DNA of 64,000 bases from Cohnella caldifontis (GCF_029360585.1 NZ_JAQZSJ010000003.1:372001-436000), one strand, 5' to 3'; counted from the stretch's first letter, positions 27,197-37,900 are shown. Notes: a model not told the origin generated them from the sequence alone. Translations and numbers: made by a program.

Positions 27197-28401
27197 TGCG
27201 CTTGGTTCTTTCCGGATACTACGGGTTCCGTAACAGCGGGGACGAGGCGGTGCTGAAAAGCATCCTGACGGCGCTCGAGGCGGCGGGCCGGGAACGAGGG
27301 GTGACCGTCGAACCGGTCGTGCTGTCGGCCGATCCGGCTTGGACGAGCCGGCAGTACGGAGTGGAAGCCGTGCCGCGCATGAAGCTCGGCAGCGTGTGGT
27401 CGGCGCTGCGCGGCAGCGACGGGCTGATCAGCGGAGGCGGAAGCTTGCTGCAGGACGCAACGGGGCTCGGGTCGATTCCGTATTATTTGGGGATCATGGA
27501 AATGGCGCGGTGGTGCGGCAAGCCGACGTTCGTGTACGCGCAGGGGATCGGCCCGGTGCGGCGCGGGGTGTTCCATCGGCCGATCGCGCGGGCGTTCCGC
27601 AAGGCGGCGTACGTGTCGGTGCGCGACGAGGAATCGGCGGCTTTGCTTCGCCGGTTCGGGGTGCCGGAGGCGCGCGTCGACGTCGTGCCGGACCCGGTCA
27701 TGGGCTTGCCCTTGCCGGGGGAGGCACTCGGCGCCGCAGGCGCGGCGGGTATGGCGGCGGACAAGGCGCCGGGGGGAGGCGCCGATCCCGCGGGATTGGG
27801 CGCGGGAATCGGCGCGGACGCGCGGGCGGCCGGCGCAGCCGCGGAGGAAGCGGACGGGCCCCCGGTGGTGGGCGTGTCCGTGAGGTTTTGGCGCGGCGAC
27901 CGGGCGGACCTGGACCGCGCGGCGGCCGCGCTTGGAGCGCTGGCCGGACGGCGGAGCGTCCGGCTGCGCTTCTTGCCGTTCCATCACGGCCCGGACGAGG
28001 ATGCGTCCCGGTACGTGATGGAACGGCTCTCCGCGGCGGCGGCCGCGGGGATGTGCGAGCTGGCGCCGGCGCACGACGAGCCGCAGGCGATGCTGCGCGA
28101 GGTGGGCCGTTGCCGGCTGCTGTTCGGCATGCGGCTGCACTCGCTCATCTACGCCGCGAATCGCGGGGTGCCGCTGCTGGGCCTTTCGTACGATCCGAAA
28201 ATCGACCATTTTCTCGCGCAACTGGGCCAAAAACCGGTCGGAACGACGGAGGCGCTCGACCCCGAAATTTTCGCGGACCGGGCTGCTGCCGTGCTAGACG
28301 ATCCGGAGGCTTGGCAAGTTTCCGTTCGTCCGGCCATCCGGCGGCTGAAATTAGAATCCGTTAAGCCGGCGCAACAAATCGTGGCGCTCGCGCGTATTTA
28401 A
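27196..28401 (+). CDS. csaB: Polysaccharide pyruvyl transferase CsaB
   Basis: CsaB adds ketal-linked pyruvate from PEP to the secondary cell-wall polysaccharide, creating the ligand recognised by SLH domains. The 401-residue protein has YYGFRNSGDEAVL at the N terminus, the glycine-rich SGGGSLLQDATG at about 79-90, YAQGIGPVRRGVF and the C-terminal GMRLHSLIYAANRG motif. An unusual Ala/Gly-rich insert lies at about 176-221 between the two halves and is much more GC-rich than its surroundings. It is followed by tagA and tagO and then two SLH proteins, so anchor synthesis and anchored proteins are clustered. Confidence 0.93.
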   Translation: MRLVLSGYYGFRNSGDEAVLKSILTALEAAGRERGVTVEPVVLSADPAWTSRQYGVEAVPRMKLGSVWSALRGSDGLISGGGSLLQDATGLGSIPYYLGIMEMARWCGKPTFVYAQGIGPVRRGVFHRPIARAFRKAAYVSVRDEESAALLRRFGVPEARVDVVPDPVMGLPLPGEALGAAGAAGMAADKAPGGGADPAGLGAGIGADARAAGAAAEEADGPPVVGVSVRFWRGDRADLDRAAAALGALAGRRSVRLRFLPFHHGPDEDASRYVMERLSAAAAAGMCELAPAHDEPQAMLREVGRCRLLFGMRLHSLIYAANRGVPLLGLSYDPKIDHFLAQLGQKPVGTTEALDPEIFADRAAAVLDDPEAWQVSVRPAIRRLKLESVKPAQQIVALARI

Positions 28402-28429
28402 CATAGGCAACAGGAAGGTGGCTTCCATT

Positions 28430-29194
28430 TTGAGCGTAAGTCCGCAGATGGTTCGATCCTATCCCACGGTGTCGTTGTACGGGGTTCCCTTTTCGAAAAT
28501 GAACATGGAACAAACCGTGGCATACCTCGTGCAGGCCGTGGAGTCGCGCCGACCTCACCGCGTGGTCACCGGAAATCCGATCATGCTGATGGCCGGATTC
28601 GAGGACCCCGCGTTCCATCGCGTGCTCCAATCGGCCGACCTCGTCGTGCCGGACGGCGCCGGCGTGGTCTGGGCGGCCAAACGGGCGGGAGATCCGGTGC
28701 AGGAGCGCGTGGCGGGCTTCGACTTGATGCACGAGCTGCTGCGCGAAGGCGATCTGCGCAACTGGAAGGTGTACCTGCTCGGAACGACGTCCGAAATCAT
28801 CCAGCAAGCTCGGGATAACCTGCAGCGGCAATATCCGGGCGTGCGGTTCGTGGGTTGCCGCGACGGATATTTTAATGAGAAGGAAGACGGCGCCGTGGTC
28901 GCCGCCATCCGGGAGGCAACGCCCGACCTGCTGTTCGTGGCCCGTTCGCTGAAGACGCAGGAGCCTTGGCTCGCGAAGTACCAGGACGCGCTGCAGGTTC
29001 CGGTCATGATGGGCGTGGGCGGCAGTTTCGATGTCGTGGCAGGTAAGCTCAAGCGGGCCCCGAAGCTGTTTCGGCAACTGCGTCTGGAATGGCTGTACCG
29101 GCTGCTGCAAGAACCGAAACGGTACAAGAGAATGCTGGTATTGCCGCAATTCGCCCTGAAAGTGATGAGGGACGGCGAGAAAGTCCTTAAATGA
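28430..29194 (+). CDS. tagA: WecG/TagA/CpsF family glycosyltransferase (TagA-like)
   Basis: Membrane-associated GT26 enzyme that adds the second sugar (ManNAc in TagA) to undecaprenyl-PP-GlcNAc in wall teichoic acid or secondary wall polymer synthesis. The signature region VTGNPIMLMAG, the ADLVVPDGAGVVWAAKRAG segment and VGGSFDVVAGKLKRAP are present. The start is uncertain: TTG 28430 lies 11 nt after AGGAAGG and gives 254 residues, while GTG 28418 abuts the ribosome site. It lies between csaB and tagO, consistent with building the linkage unit of the wall polymer. Confidence 0.9.
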   Translation: MSVSPQMVRSYPTVSLYGVPFSKMNMEQTVAYLVQAVESRRPHRVVTGNPIMLMAGFEDPAFHRVLQSADLVVPDGAGVVWAAKRAGDPVQERVAGFDLMHELLREGDLRNWKVYLLGTTSEIIQQARDNLQRQYPGVRFVGCRDGYFNEKEDGAVVAAIREATPDLLFVARSLKTQEPWLAKYQDALQVPVMMGVGGSFDVVAGKLKRAPKLFRQLRLEWLYRLLQEPKRYKRMLVLPQFALKVMRDGEKVLK

Positions 29195-29269
29195 GGCTTT
29201 AGCTTCATGAAAATTTCATGAAAACCGCGAAAACGTACCAAAACGCCGAAAAACGACGACAGAACCGCC

Positions 29270-29299
29270 TTGTTGATTTCCGTGCGCCGGGTTTATAAT
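29270..29299 (+). promoter_or_regulatory. Sigma-A promoter candidate for tagO
   Basis: TTGTTG (29270-29275), an 18-bp spacer and a perfect TATAAT (29294-29299), 37 bp before the tagO start. Confidence 0.55.
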
Positions 29300-29336
29300 T
29301 CTTTCCGGTGCATAGATAGAAGGGGAGTTATCGTTC

Positions 29337-30482
29337 ATGTCCACTGGTTATATGATCGGAATCGGGATTTCCGGATTCATCGCCGCGCTTGCATTGGCAC
29401 TTTTATTCACGCCTTTGGTCAAGAAATTCGCATTCCTCGTCGGCGCCGTCGACGTCCCGAACGCCCGGAAAGTCCACACCCGCATCATGCCGCGGCTGGG
29501 CGGCCTCGCGATCTACGCGTCGTTCACCGTCGTCATCCTGCTGCTGCTGGCGCTCATTCCGGACAATTACATGCTGCAAAGCAACCGGAACCTGATCGGG
29601 GCTCTTCTCACGGGCGGCACGATCATCGTCCTGATGGGCGCGCTCGACGACCGGTTCGACCTGAACGCCAAACTCAAATTCCTCATTCAAATCGGAGCGG
29701 CGTGCGTCGTCGTTTTCGGCTTCGATATTAAGCTCAACATCGTCAACATCCCGTTCGGATCGGCCATGCAGCCGATCGGCGAATGGATCGGCATTCCGCT
29801 GACGATCTTCTGGATCGTCGGCGTCACCAACGCGATCAACCTGATCGACGGGCTGGACGGGCTGGCCGCCGGCGTCTCCGCGATCGCGATCGCCAGCATC
29901 ATGGGCATGGGCGCGATCATGGGCAACGGCACGGTCGTTCTGCTCGCGGTTTTGCTGCTCGGCAGCATTTTGGGATTCCTCGTCTTCAACTTCCACCCGG
30001 CGAAAATTTTCATGGGCGACTCGGGCGCGCTATTCCTCGGGTTCAGTCTGGCGATGCTGTCCATGCTCGGGTTCAAGCAGATCACGGTGCTGTCCTTCGT
30101 GACGCCGCTGCTCATCATCGGCGTGCCGCTGTCCGACACGTTCTTCGCGATCGTTCGCCGTTGGGTGAACAAGAAGCCGCTGATGAAGGCCGACAAAGGG
30201 CACCTGCATCACTGCCTGCAGCAGCTCGGCTTCAGCCATCGCAAGACCGTTCTCGTCATTTATGGAATCGCCGCGTTCTTCGGCGGCTGCGCAGTGCTGC
30301 AATCCGCGCTGTCGAAGACCGGGTACGGCAACTGGGTGACGTTCGTGGTCATTTGCGTGTTGATCTTCCTGCTGCAGATCGGCGCCGAGGTCATCGGCAT
30401 CGTCGACAAATCGCGCAAGCCGGTGTTGCATTTCCTCGCTAGACTGCGGATGAAAGCGCAGGCGGAGACTCGGTCGAAGTGA
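29337..30482 (+). CDS. tagO: Undecaprenyl-phosphate GlcNAc-1-phosphate transferase (TagO/WecA)
   Basis: Integral membrane enzyme that starts lipid-linked wall polymer synthesis by placing GlcNAc-1-phosphate on undecaprenyl phosphate. The 381-residue protein has about eleven helices and the MraY-family motifs GALDDRFDLNAKLKF, NLIDGLDGLAAGVSAIA, FMGDSGALFLGF and the GHLHHCLQQLGFSHR loop. Together with tagA and csaB it forms a short pathway for the SLH-anchoring polymer. A terminator follows. Confidence 0.93.
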   Translation: MSTGYMIGIGISGFIAALALALLFTPLVKKFAFLVGAVDVPNARKVHTRIMPRLGGLAIYASFTVVILLLLALIPDNYMLQSNRNLIGALLTGGTIIVLMGALDDRFDLNAKLKFLIQIGAACVVVFGFDIKLNIVNIPFGSAMQPIGEWIGIPLTIFWIVGVTNAINLIDGLDGLAAGVSAIAIASIMGMGAIMGNGTVVLLAVLLLGSILGFLVFNFHPAKIFMGDSGALFLGFSLAMLSMLGFKQITVLSFVTPLLIIGVPLSDTFFAIVRRWVNKKPLMKADKGHLHHCLQQLGFSHRKTVLVIYGIAAFFGGCAVLQSALSKTGYGNWVTFVVICVLIFLLQIGAEVIGIVDKSRKPVLHFLARLRMKAQAETRSK

Positions 30483-30505
30483 TGCAATCATATCGTTCAT
30501 CAATG

Positions 30506-30541
30506 AACGGGCTGTGCAATTCGTTGCGCAGTCCGTTTTTA
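30506..30541 (+). terminator. Rho-independent terminator of tagO
   Basis: AACGGGCTGTGCA pairs with TGCGCAGTCCGTT around ATTCGT, with a five-T tail. Confidence 0.85.
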
Positions 30542-30715
30542 CATATTCTTAAGCCGGAAAAACCCGGAAACGGGACCTCCAGCCTACCCTTCAAGTCTAA
30601 ATATTCGACGCCCTTTTACCGATATATAACCCTACGCGTAACATTTGCCATGCGTTATTTCGCTTGGGTAACGATCCCGGCGGACGCAAAAATTTCAAAG
30701 CTTTGGAGGCAGCAT

Positions 30716-33700
30716 ATGAAACGAATGTGGAGGAAGACGCTCAGCTTATTGCTATCCGGATTGATGATCGTCTCCGTCTTGTCGGTTCAACCGTCGCATG
30801 CGGCGATCGAGTACTTCCATTTCACCGATTACAGCACCGATAAGAATGCCCCGACGCAGGTGAACTCGGGCACGATCGAGATCGCGGGTACGTATAACGG
30901 CGTAGCCACCGATTCCATGTACTTCAAGATCGAGACAGTCCTGTCCGATGGCAGCGTTGTCGCAGAATTGAATGGCGCCGGCGTCAGCCCGATTTTGGAA
31001 GGCACGAACGGCTTTCGTTTCACCAACGTCAAACTTCCCGCGGCCGGATTGAACAAGATCACGGTATTCGGGAAGTCCAGCGGCAATTTCGTATCCAACG
31101 TGGCCTACGTGTACTATCCTAACGTTCCTACGATTTACAACATCAAGTTGGCGGATAACCGGACCCTCGCATCGGATGAACCAACTCTGGTGAATACGCC
31201 GACCATTACTCTGCTTTTGAAAGCCCCGAATGCTACCAACGTTACAGTACAAGGGCAGAGCGCCTTGTCGGGTGGCGGCGACGACTACCTGGCTTCCAAT
31301 ATCGAACTGGAGCCGGGTCTCAACAAGCTTTCGTTCGTTGCATCCAACGGAACGATGACCTACTCGATTACACGGGATGTCGTATATTACGATGATCGTC
31401 CGACGGCATTCGACGTCAAGATCTCCACCACAAGCCTGGAAGGCAACCCGACGGTAGGGCCTAACGACACCCTTACCGGGCATTTAATTGGAAAAATCTC
31501 CGGTAAACTCGCTGTGGAAGTCGATCCTTCCAGCACGTTGGACCTGGACGTGCAAATCAAAAATAATAGCGGATCATACGATGTGTCGGACACCCTCGTT
31601 ACCACGACTTTTGACAAGAATGTCACGGTTACGGGCGCAACCTATTCATACGCGATTTATAATTTCACGACAACTATAAGTTATGATATTCAAACCAGCG
31701 ACGATTACCAATTGTACGTCAAAGGGACTTATGGGTCCGACAGCGTGAATTTCCCGCTACTCTTCACATATCGCAGCGGCACGAGCCCGATCATTCAGGA
31801 AGTCCGCCAACTTTACAACGTAACGGAACCGACGTCTCCTTCTACAACTGTCGTTTCCACGTCCAACTCGGCGTTTACCGATAATCTCGTCTTCTTTCAA
31901 GCGCCAATATGGATCGCCGTCAAAGCCAAGAACTTCGATTTAGCCAACGCCAATCACATCGCTACGTTAACGACGACACAGGGCGGGGTGACAGTTGGAT
32001 CTCCACAGTTTACTTACGTCAAAAACGTGAGGACTTACTACTCTACTGCATCCGGTGAAATCGTATTTAAAATCACCAACCTTCCGGCAGGCGAACAAGT
32101 CCTGAATATCAAACTGTTGAATAACACGACCCATGAGGAAGTCATAAAGAATATTCCATTGACTTTCGTTCCCACGCCGTTTATTCAACTAGACAATATT
32201 TTTAATGGAAAAACTTTCACAGATTCAACGGCGTTCACTTCCATTCAGGGGAAATTGGTCAACTTTAACCTAGGCTCATCCGCCGACATTAATTCCATTA
32301 AGGTAACAGTCAACGGGACGACACTGCCAATGGCTGCCGCCAGCATCAATACGACGACTGGCGCTTTTACGTATAACATTCCCAACGGCGTCGGACAGAA
32401 CTTGGTTGACGGTCCGAACACCATTACGATTTCCGGTACTGCCAACGGAATTCCGGTTTCCAACAGCGTTACGGTGTATTTGTTCTCCGATAAATTGCCT
32501 CGTGTCCAGAATCTGATTCCGGTTCCCGTCGGGGCTACCGTTGATACGGGCAAGAAATTCATATTGGGCGAAGAACTCTCCTATACGACGAATGAAAAAA
32601 CGATGGATGTGCTGTTCAACGTCTTTCAAGCGGATTCCGTTTCCGTCAGCATCGACGGGACTGTGTACACCAGCGCGACCGGCGCCAGCCTTACGCCTGC
32701 TGATGCCGCCAAAATGACCAACACCGGCGCCGTCTCCGGCGGCGGAACCGGGTTCCGGCTGAATAGCATCCCACTGCCGGCAAGCGGACTTAAGAGCGTA
32801 ACGATTACCGTCGCGAAAGGCACGGCTACCAGTTCGATGACGCTTCAGGTCACGAGGGTCCAGGTGCCGTTCATGATTCTGTCGCCGAAACTGCCGGATG
32901 AGCAGGTCATTAACCAGAACTTCATCCAAGTCAGTATCCGGGCAGAGGGAGCCGACTCCATCCTGATTGGCAAGCAGGAAATGGAAAAAGGCACGGACGA
33001 TATTTTCCGCGGCACAGTAGACGGTCTGAAAAATGGAAACAACACGATTAAATTCACGATTACGACGGGCACCACCAAAGCGAACGGGCAATTCATCGTG
33101 AATTACGCCTCCCAGAACGAGGTGGGGGCCCAATTTAAGACAACCATGCCCACTTCAGGCAAACTGACGGCGTTCAATGGCGACTTGAGCATTGCGTTCC
33201 CGAAAGGCACACTGTTGAGGGATCCGGAAAAGAAAAACTTGAGCAACGTTCCGCAAGTCGACCTGTTTAACACCCAAAAGCTGCTGCTAGGCATCGCGGA
33301 CAAAAACGACGGCAGAACGATCAAACGCTATAATCGCGTAGGAGAATTCGTCAGCGGAGTTCCCCAAGACGGTACGCTTGCCGATATTGCTCCTGTCGGT
33401 ATCTCGACGAACTTGTTACAGGGTACGCGTACGCAATTCGGCTATGCATCCGAGCTGTTCTGGGTGGACGCGGGCTACCTCGCCGGCGGCACGACTTATC
33501 AGACCGTGGATGGGATGCAGCCTTATGAGAGAGGCAAAGAGTTCTATGTCCGCGGACAAGATTCATCCAAGTGGCTGGTACCGACCAACCGCGGGACGAT
33601 CACACTGAAATACGACTCCAATATCCGCAACGAGTCGGCCAAAAACCTGAGCGTTTGGTATTTCTCCAACAATAGTTGGAAGAATCTCGGGGGAACGATC

Positions 33701-34387
33701 AACACGGGCAAGAAGACCATAACGGCTCCAATGGACGGCTTCGGATATTACGCGGTCATGAACGTGCGTTATGGTTTCGATGACATCACGGGCCATCCAT
33801 ATGCCCGAAATCAACTGGATACGATGTTTGCCAAAGGCATCATGCAGCCGAAGTCCAGCAACCTGTTCGGTGTCTACGACAACATCACGCGCGGCGAATT
33901 CGCCACGATGATCGTGAAAATGCTGGATCTGCCTCTTAATTACGATACCAGCGCGAACTTGCTCACCTTCTCCGACGTGCCGCCCATCAACGTGCCAGGC
34001 GCACTTTGGGATTACCGGTACATCGAAACGGCGGCAAGGGCGGGCATCATCAGCGGCCTAGCGCCTCGTGCATTCAACCCGGGAGGTTTCTTGACCCGGG
34101 AGCAAGCGGCCGTCATCATCGCCCGCGCCATGAACTACAAGCTGGGCGATCCGAACAAAGACAAGACGTCATTGGCCAAGCAATTCACGGATGCCGGTTC
34201 GATCGACTATTATGCGATCCCGCACATTCAAGCCGTGGTTAAGGCGAAGATCATGAGCGGCCAAGAGGTTCAGCCACAAGCAGGTCAGACCAAGTCGACC
34301 TTCGTCTTCAACCCGAAATCGAATCTCAACCGCGCGGATATGGCAGTCATCGCGTACAATATCATGGTCAAGCTGAAGAGGATCTAA
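30716..34387 (+). CDS. Large surface protein with three C-terminal SLH domains
   Basis: Secreted wall-anchored protein of 1223 residues from ATG 30716, which follows GGAGG; the frame extends upstream only through a terminator, so the longer version is excluded. The signal peptide is MKRMWRKTLSLLLSGLMIVS..., with cleavage likely after HAA at about 27-29. The body is beta-rich with repeated Ig-like or stalk modules (NTITISGTANGIPVSNSV, NNTIKFTITTGTTK). Three SLH domains end the protein at about 1015-1075, 1083-1145 and 1154-1223, with TRGE, TREQ and NRAD in the positions of the TRAE-type motif. SLH domains would bind the CsaB-pyruvylated polymer. Function of the body is unknown. Confidence 0.85.
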   Translation: MKRMWRKTLSLLLSGLMIVSVLSVQPSHAAIEYFHFTDYSTDKNAPTQVNSGTIEIAGTYNGVATDSMYFKIETVLSDGSVVAELNGAGVSPILEGTNGFRFTNVKLPAAGLNKITVFGKSSGNFVSNVAYVYYPNVPTIYNIKLADNRTLASDEPTLVNTPTITLLLKAPNATNVTVQGQSALSGGGDDYLASNIELEPGLNKLSFVASNGTMTYSITRDVVYYDDRPTAFDVKISTTSLEGNPTVGPNDTLTGHLIGKISGKLAVEVDPSSTLDLDVQIKNNSGSYDVSDTLVTTTFDKNVTVTGATYSYAIYNFTTTISYDIQTSDDYQLYVKGTYGSDSVNFPLLFTYRSGTSPIIQEVRQLYNVTEPTSPSTTVVSTSNSAFTDNLVFFQAPIWIAVKAKNFDLANANHIATLTTTQGGVTVGSPQFTYVKNVRTYYSTASGEIVFKITNLPAGEQVLNIKLLNNTTHEEVIKNIPLTFVPTPFIQLDNIFNGKTFTDSTAFTSIQGKLVNFNLGSSADINSIKVTVNGTTLPMAAASINTTTGAFTYNIPNGVGQNLVDGPNTITISGTANGIPVSNSVTVYLFSDKLPRVQNLIPVPVGATVDTGKKFILGEELSYTTNEKTMDVLFNVFQADSVSVSIDGTVYTSATGASLTPADAAKMTNTGAVSGGGTGFRLNSIPLPASGLKSVTITVAKGTATSSMTLQVTRVQVPFMILSPKLPDEQVINQNFIQVSIRAEGADSILIGKQEMEKGTDDIFRGTVDGLKNGNNTIKFTITTGTTKANGQFIVNYASQNEVGAQFKTTMPTSGKLTAFNGDLSIAFPKGTLLRDPEKKNLSNVPQVDLFNTQKLLLGIADKNDGRTIKRYNRVGEFVSGVPQDGTLADIAPVGISTNLLQGTRTQFGYASELFWVDAGYLAGGTTYQTVDGMQPYERGKEFYVRGQDSSKWLVPTNRGTITLKYDSNIRNESAKNLSVWYFSNNSWKNLGGTINTGKKTITAPMDGFGYYAVMNVRYGFDDITGHPYARNQLDTMFAKGIMQPKSSNLFGVYDNITRGEFATMIVKMLDLPLNYDTSANLLTFSDVPPINVPGALWDYRYIETAARAGIISGLAPRAFNPGGFLTREQAAVIIARAMNYKLGDPNKDKTSLAKQFTDAGSIDYYAIPHIQAVVKAKIMSGQEVQPQAGQTKSTFVFNPKSNLNRADMAVIAYNIMVKLKRI

Positions 34388-34399
34388 GCATAATTATTA

Positions 34400-34435
34400 G
34401 ACTGCAGGGTTTCGGAGCTTCCGCGCCCTGCAGTC
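34400..34435 (+). terminator. Hairpin after the first SLH gene
   Basis: Perfect 10-bp stem GACTGCAGGG/CCCTGCAGTC with a GC-rich loop, followed by GTTCATTTCC. The T-tract is poor, so termination may be partial. Confidence 0.6.
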
Positions 34436-34653
34436 GTTCATTTCCTTGGGTAAAAAGGAAAATGTTAAATGGTGACGGGGCATGGGGATGCAAGCTATAC
34501 TAAAAGAGCTTTAAGGCTCGTACATAGAATTACATAGTGGATGAGCGAAATTTTTTGCAAAATCGAAATTACCCGCAACTTTTTCCGGCCGTGTGCGTTT
34601 AACAACATGTATCGGAAGTTACAGGGCGAAAGCCCAGGGTTAGTCTAGCACTC

Positions 34654-34681
34654 TTGTAAAATATGCGTACTCATGTATAAT
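34654..34681 (+). promoter_or_regulatory. Sigma-A promoter of the S-layer gene
   Basis: TTGTAA (34654-34659), a 16-bp spacer and perfect TATAAT (34676-34681). Transcription from about 34688 would give a leader of roughly 150 nt to the first start and 225 nt to the second. A hairpin with arms CCTGCC and GGCAGG (34703-34731) lies at the 5' end of this leader and could stabilise the mRNA. A further TATACT lies at about 34496. Confidence 0.6.
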
Positions 34682-34823
34682 GGGGAAAGTGGCATATTTT
34701 ACCCTGCCTGTTTTACGTGTTTTTCGGCAGGTCACTCTCGTTTACGAGTTTCTGCGACATGTTTCTACTAAAACGGGAGATCATGCTTGCAGACACACAC
34801 TATAGACAATGCTCATCTCAGGG

Positions 34824-34915
34824 AAGGGGGTGAAACATCGATGAGAGAACCGAGCTATCATTCTTCCAAGCAACACCAACAGTTGTTTTCTCGAGGAGGA
34901 GAAAAAAAGGTTATG
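34824..34915 (+). promoter_or_regulatory. Tandem in-frame translation starts of the S-layer gene
   Basis: AAGGGGGTGA (34824-34833, one mismatch to the full anti-Shine-Dalgarno partner) lies 7 nt before ATG 34841. GGAGGAG lies about 12 nt before ATG 34913. The two ATGs are in the same frame, 24 codons apart, and the second begins a canonical signal peptide. A leading 24-residue basic, Gln/His-rich extension would result from the first. Confidence 0.65.
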
Positions 34916-37900
34916 AAGAAAAGTTTATCCATTCTTCTGTCCGCAGCACTCGCGTTCGGCACGTTCGCGTCTGTAGCTTCGGCAGCGGATGCGAATCTGA
35001 CCACGCAACAAAAATTCGACGAACTGAAAGCCAAAGGCATCTTCGCCGGCATGGCTGACGGCAGCGCTGGTCTTGACCAGAAGCTGCAACGTTCGCAAGC
35101 CGCTCGTATCGTTGCCCTGTTGCTTGGCGCTGAGGGAATCGGCAATCCGGACACGAAAGTCGTAACCGAGAAGCCGTTCTCCGATGTTGAGCTCGGCAAA
35201 TGGTATACGGAAGAAATCGCAGCCGTTAAAGAACTGAAAGCTATGTCCGGTAATACGGATGGCACGTTCAACCCGAACGGCAACCTCACCAATCAAGAAG
35301 TTGCTGCCTTGCTGGGCCAAGTTCTGAAGCTGGAGCCGGTTGCTGACGCTAAGGTTGACGGCGCTGCTGACTGGGCCGCTGGCTACATCAAAGCCCTGGA
35401 AGCCAAAGGCTTCGCGGTTCCGACGCCGTACACGGCTGACGCTACCCGTGGTGCCCTGGTTGACGCTACTTACTTCGCTAACGGAATCCTGAACCCGGAT
35501 AAAGTTTCCATCGCTTCCGCTAAAGCAGCTGGCGTATTCAAGGTTGAAGTTCAACTGAACAGAGAGGTTGACACCTCTAAAGCTACGCTGACGCTGAAGA
35601 AAGGTTCGCTGACGGTTTCGACCACCCCGAAGTGGAGCGATGACAAGAAGTCCGCTACGCTGACTCTTGACTCGAGAATCACGGCCGGCGACTATACGGT
35701 GACCCTGGGCGGTCTGGATGCTGAGTCCGTTGGAACTGCAACGGCAAGCTTCACGGCTCAAGACGAAACCGTATCTAAGATCGAATACGTAAGTGCGACG
35801 GATACTCTTCCGTACAGCAAATACGCTGCGATCGAAGTTAGAGCGGAAAACCAATACGGCGAAGCTACCTCGCTGGGTGCCTCTAACTTTACCGCGCTTG
35901 TATCCGGTCAAACCGTGACGATGAAGAAGAACGAGTCGGGCAACTTCTACTTCACGGCTAACGTTTCGGGCACCGCGGGTATTACCCAAGGTAATGGCGT
36001 GATTCCGGTTACTGTTTACATGAACAACAGCGGCATCACGGCTACGAAGAACTTCAAAGTGGGAACCGTTCCGCTTCTGAGCAAGATCGAAACGGGCAAC
36101 GTTACTTACTCCAACGCTACGACGAGCAAATTGACGAACGTTGGGGATACCGCTACGATCGCGCTGAAACTGTATGACCAATACGGCAACCCGATCGTTA
36201 AGAACCAATTCATCCCTTACACCACTTCTGCAACGCCGCCGGTAACGGTAACTGAAATCAACGTTTCCAACATCAACCCTGTAATCACGCCGTATGAACA
36301 AAACCTTGTTGTCGTTAAGACGGGTGTTGGCGGCGCGCTCGACGTAGCCGACCTGTTCGATGATAACGATAACCCGGTACTCAAAGTTAAGCTGAATGCC
36401 AAGCTTGACAAAAACGCCGATTACACCGTGAACATCTACGGCGGTTCTTCCTCGGCTACGGCTAAAGTTACGGTTGGCGCAGCTAAACTTGCAACCAAGA
36501 TTGAATTCGACACGTCGTCCGTAGTTCTGGCGGCAAATGACAAAGACGTTGTCATCCCTGTAATTGCGTATGACGCCAATGGCGACAAGCTGTCTGCCCA
36601 AGATCTCGCCGATAACGCAGCAATTACGCCGGCCCGCTTCAACTTCACGGCAACGAACGCAGTGTCTGCTGCAATCGTGAGAACCGGTTCGGACAAAGGC
36701 AAGCTGAAAGTAACGTTTAACACTCCGATCAACGGAATCTACAACAGCGTTAACAGCCAGATTTACGTTTCCGGTCAGATCAATCAATCGCTGACGAACA
36801 CCTTCGTTCAAACCAACCTTGTTGTCGGTGACGCTCGTGTTCCGGATCACATCGCCATTTCCGACGATATTGCTCCGAAGGCAATCCTCGGTGCTGGCGA
36901 AACGCTGGATTTCCAATTGAAGGACCAATACAACAAAGACCGTGGAAATCTGTCGGTTGCTAACATTGCTAGCGCCAACGGCCAAACTTCGCAATATCAA
37001 GTGGTTGTCGATGTTGTGAAGACCGGTTCCGGCGTAAATGCTGTACCGAACTCCTTGCCGAGAACTGCAGTATCTCATCCGACGCCTGGAACGGACAGAT
37101 ACGTATTCCAGTATGACGAGCTGGATAAGTTCAACGACAAATGGAATCTCACCAGCACGGCTAACCAAGAAGGTAAAGTTGTAGTTAAAGCTACGATCCA
37201 GAAGAATCCGAACAGTGCAGGCTTCTCGGACTTCTCCTCGACCGTATCCCGTTCTTTCGAAGCAATTAAGACGAACACCGACCTGACCTATTCGCTCGAT
37301 ACGATCGGCAGCCTGTTTGCCGCTCAAGACAAGTTCAACGGTAATGCCGGGGTAACTGGCAACGGTACGAATCAGGCTAACGATTCCTTGTCGCCGGATT
37401 ACGTCAGAACTCCGACCCCCGTATTGCCTAGCCAATTCGCGAAGAAACTGAAGGTCATTGCTAAGGATGCCTCCGGCACCGAAGTAAAACTTCCGGAAAA
37501 CTACGTGTACAGCGTATCCAGCTCCGACCCGACTGTAATCGATTTTGGAGTCGACAAAGTAACTACACCGTCTCCGATTGATGATGGTTATGTCATCGGT
37601 AACAAAGCTGGTACTGCAACGGTAACGGCAGTTGTTTACACCAACAAAGGCAACACGGTATACTTGACTCAAGACGTAACGGTTAAGGCTGACACCATTG
37701 TTGTTGACAGCATCAAAGCTGACAACACCAGCAAGTCGTTTAACTCGACCGACTGGGGTAACCTGGATAACGGTACGACGTTTGCATATTCGCTCTTCAA
37801 CAGCCTGATCGTTAAAGACCAATACGGTATTGAATATAAGGACGCAGTTGTGTCTAAATATCAATCCGTACTGGGCATTCGCTTCACGGTACAAACCACT

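Noticed and set aside
30479..30715. Longer N terminus for the C-terminal-SLH protein
   Set aside because: The extension runs through the tagO terminator and would hide the signal peptide; ATG 30716 has a good ribosome site and gives a normal signal peptide.
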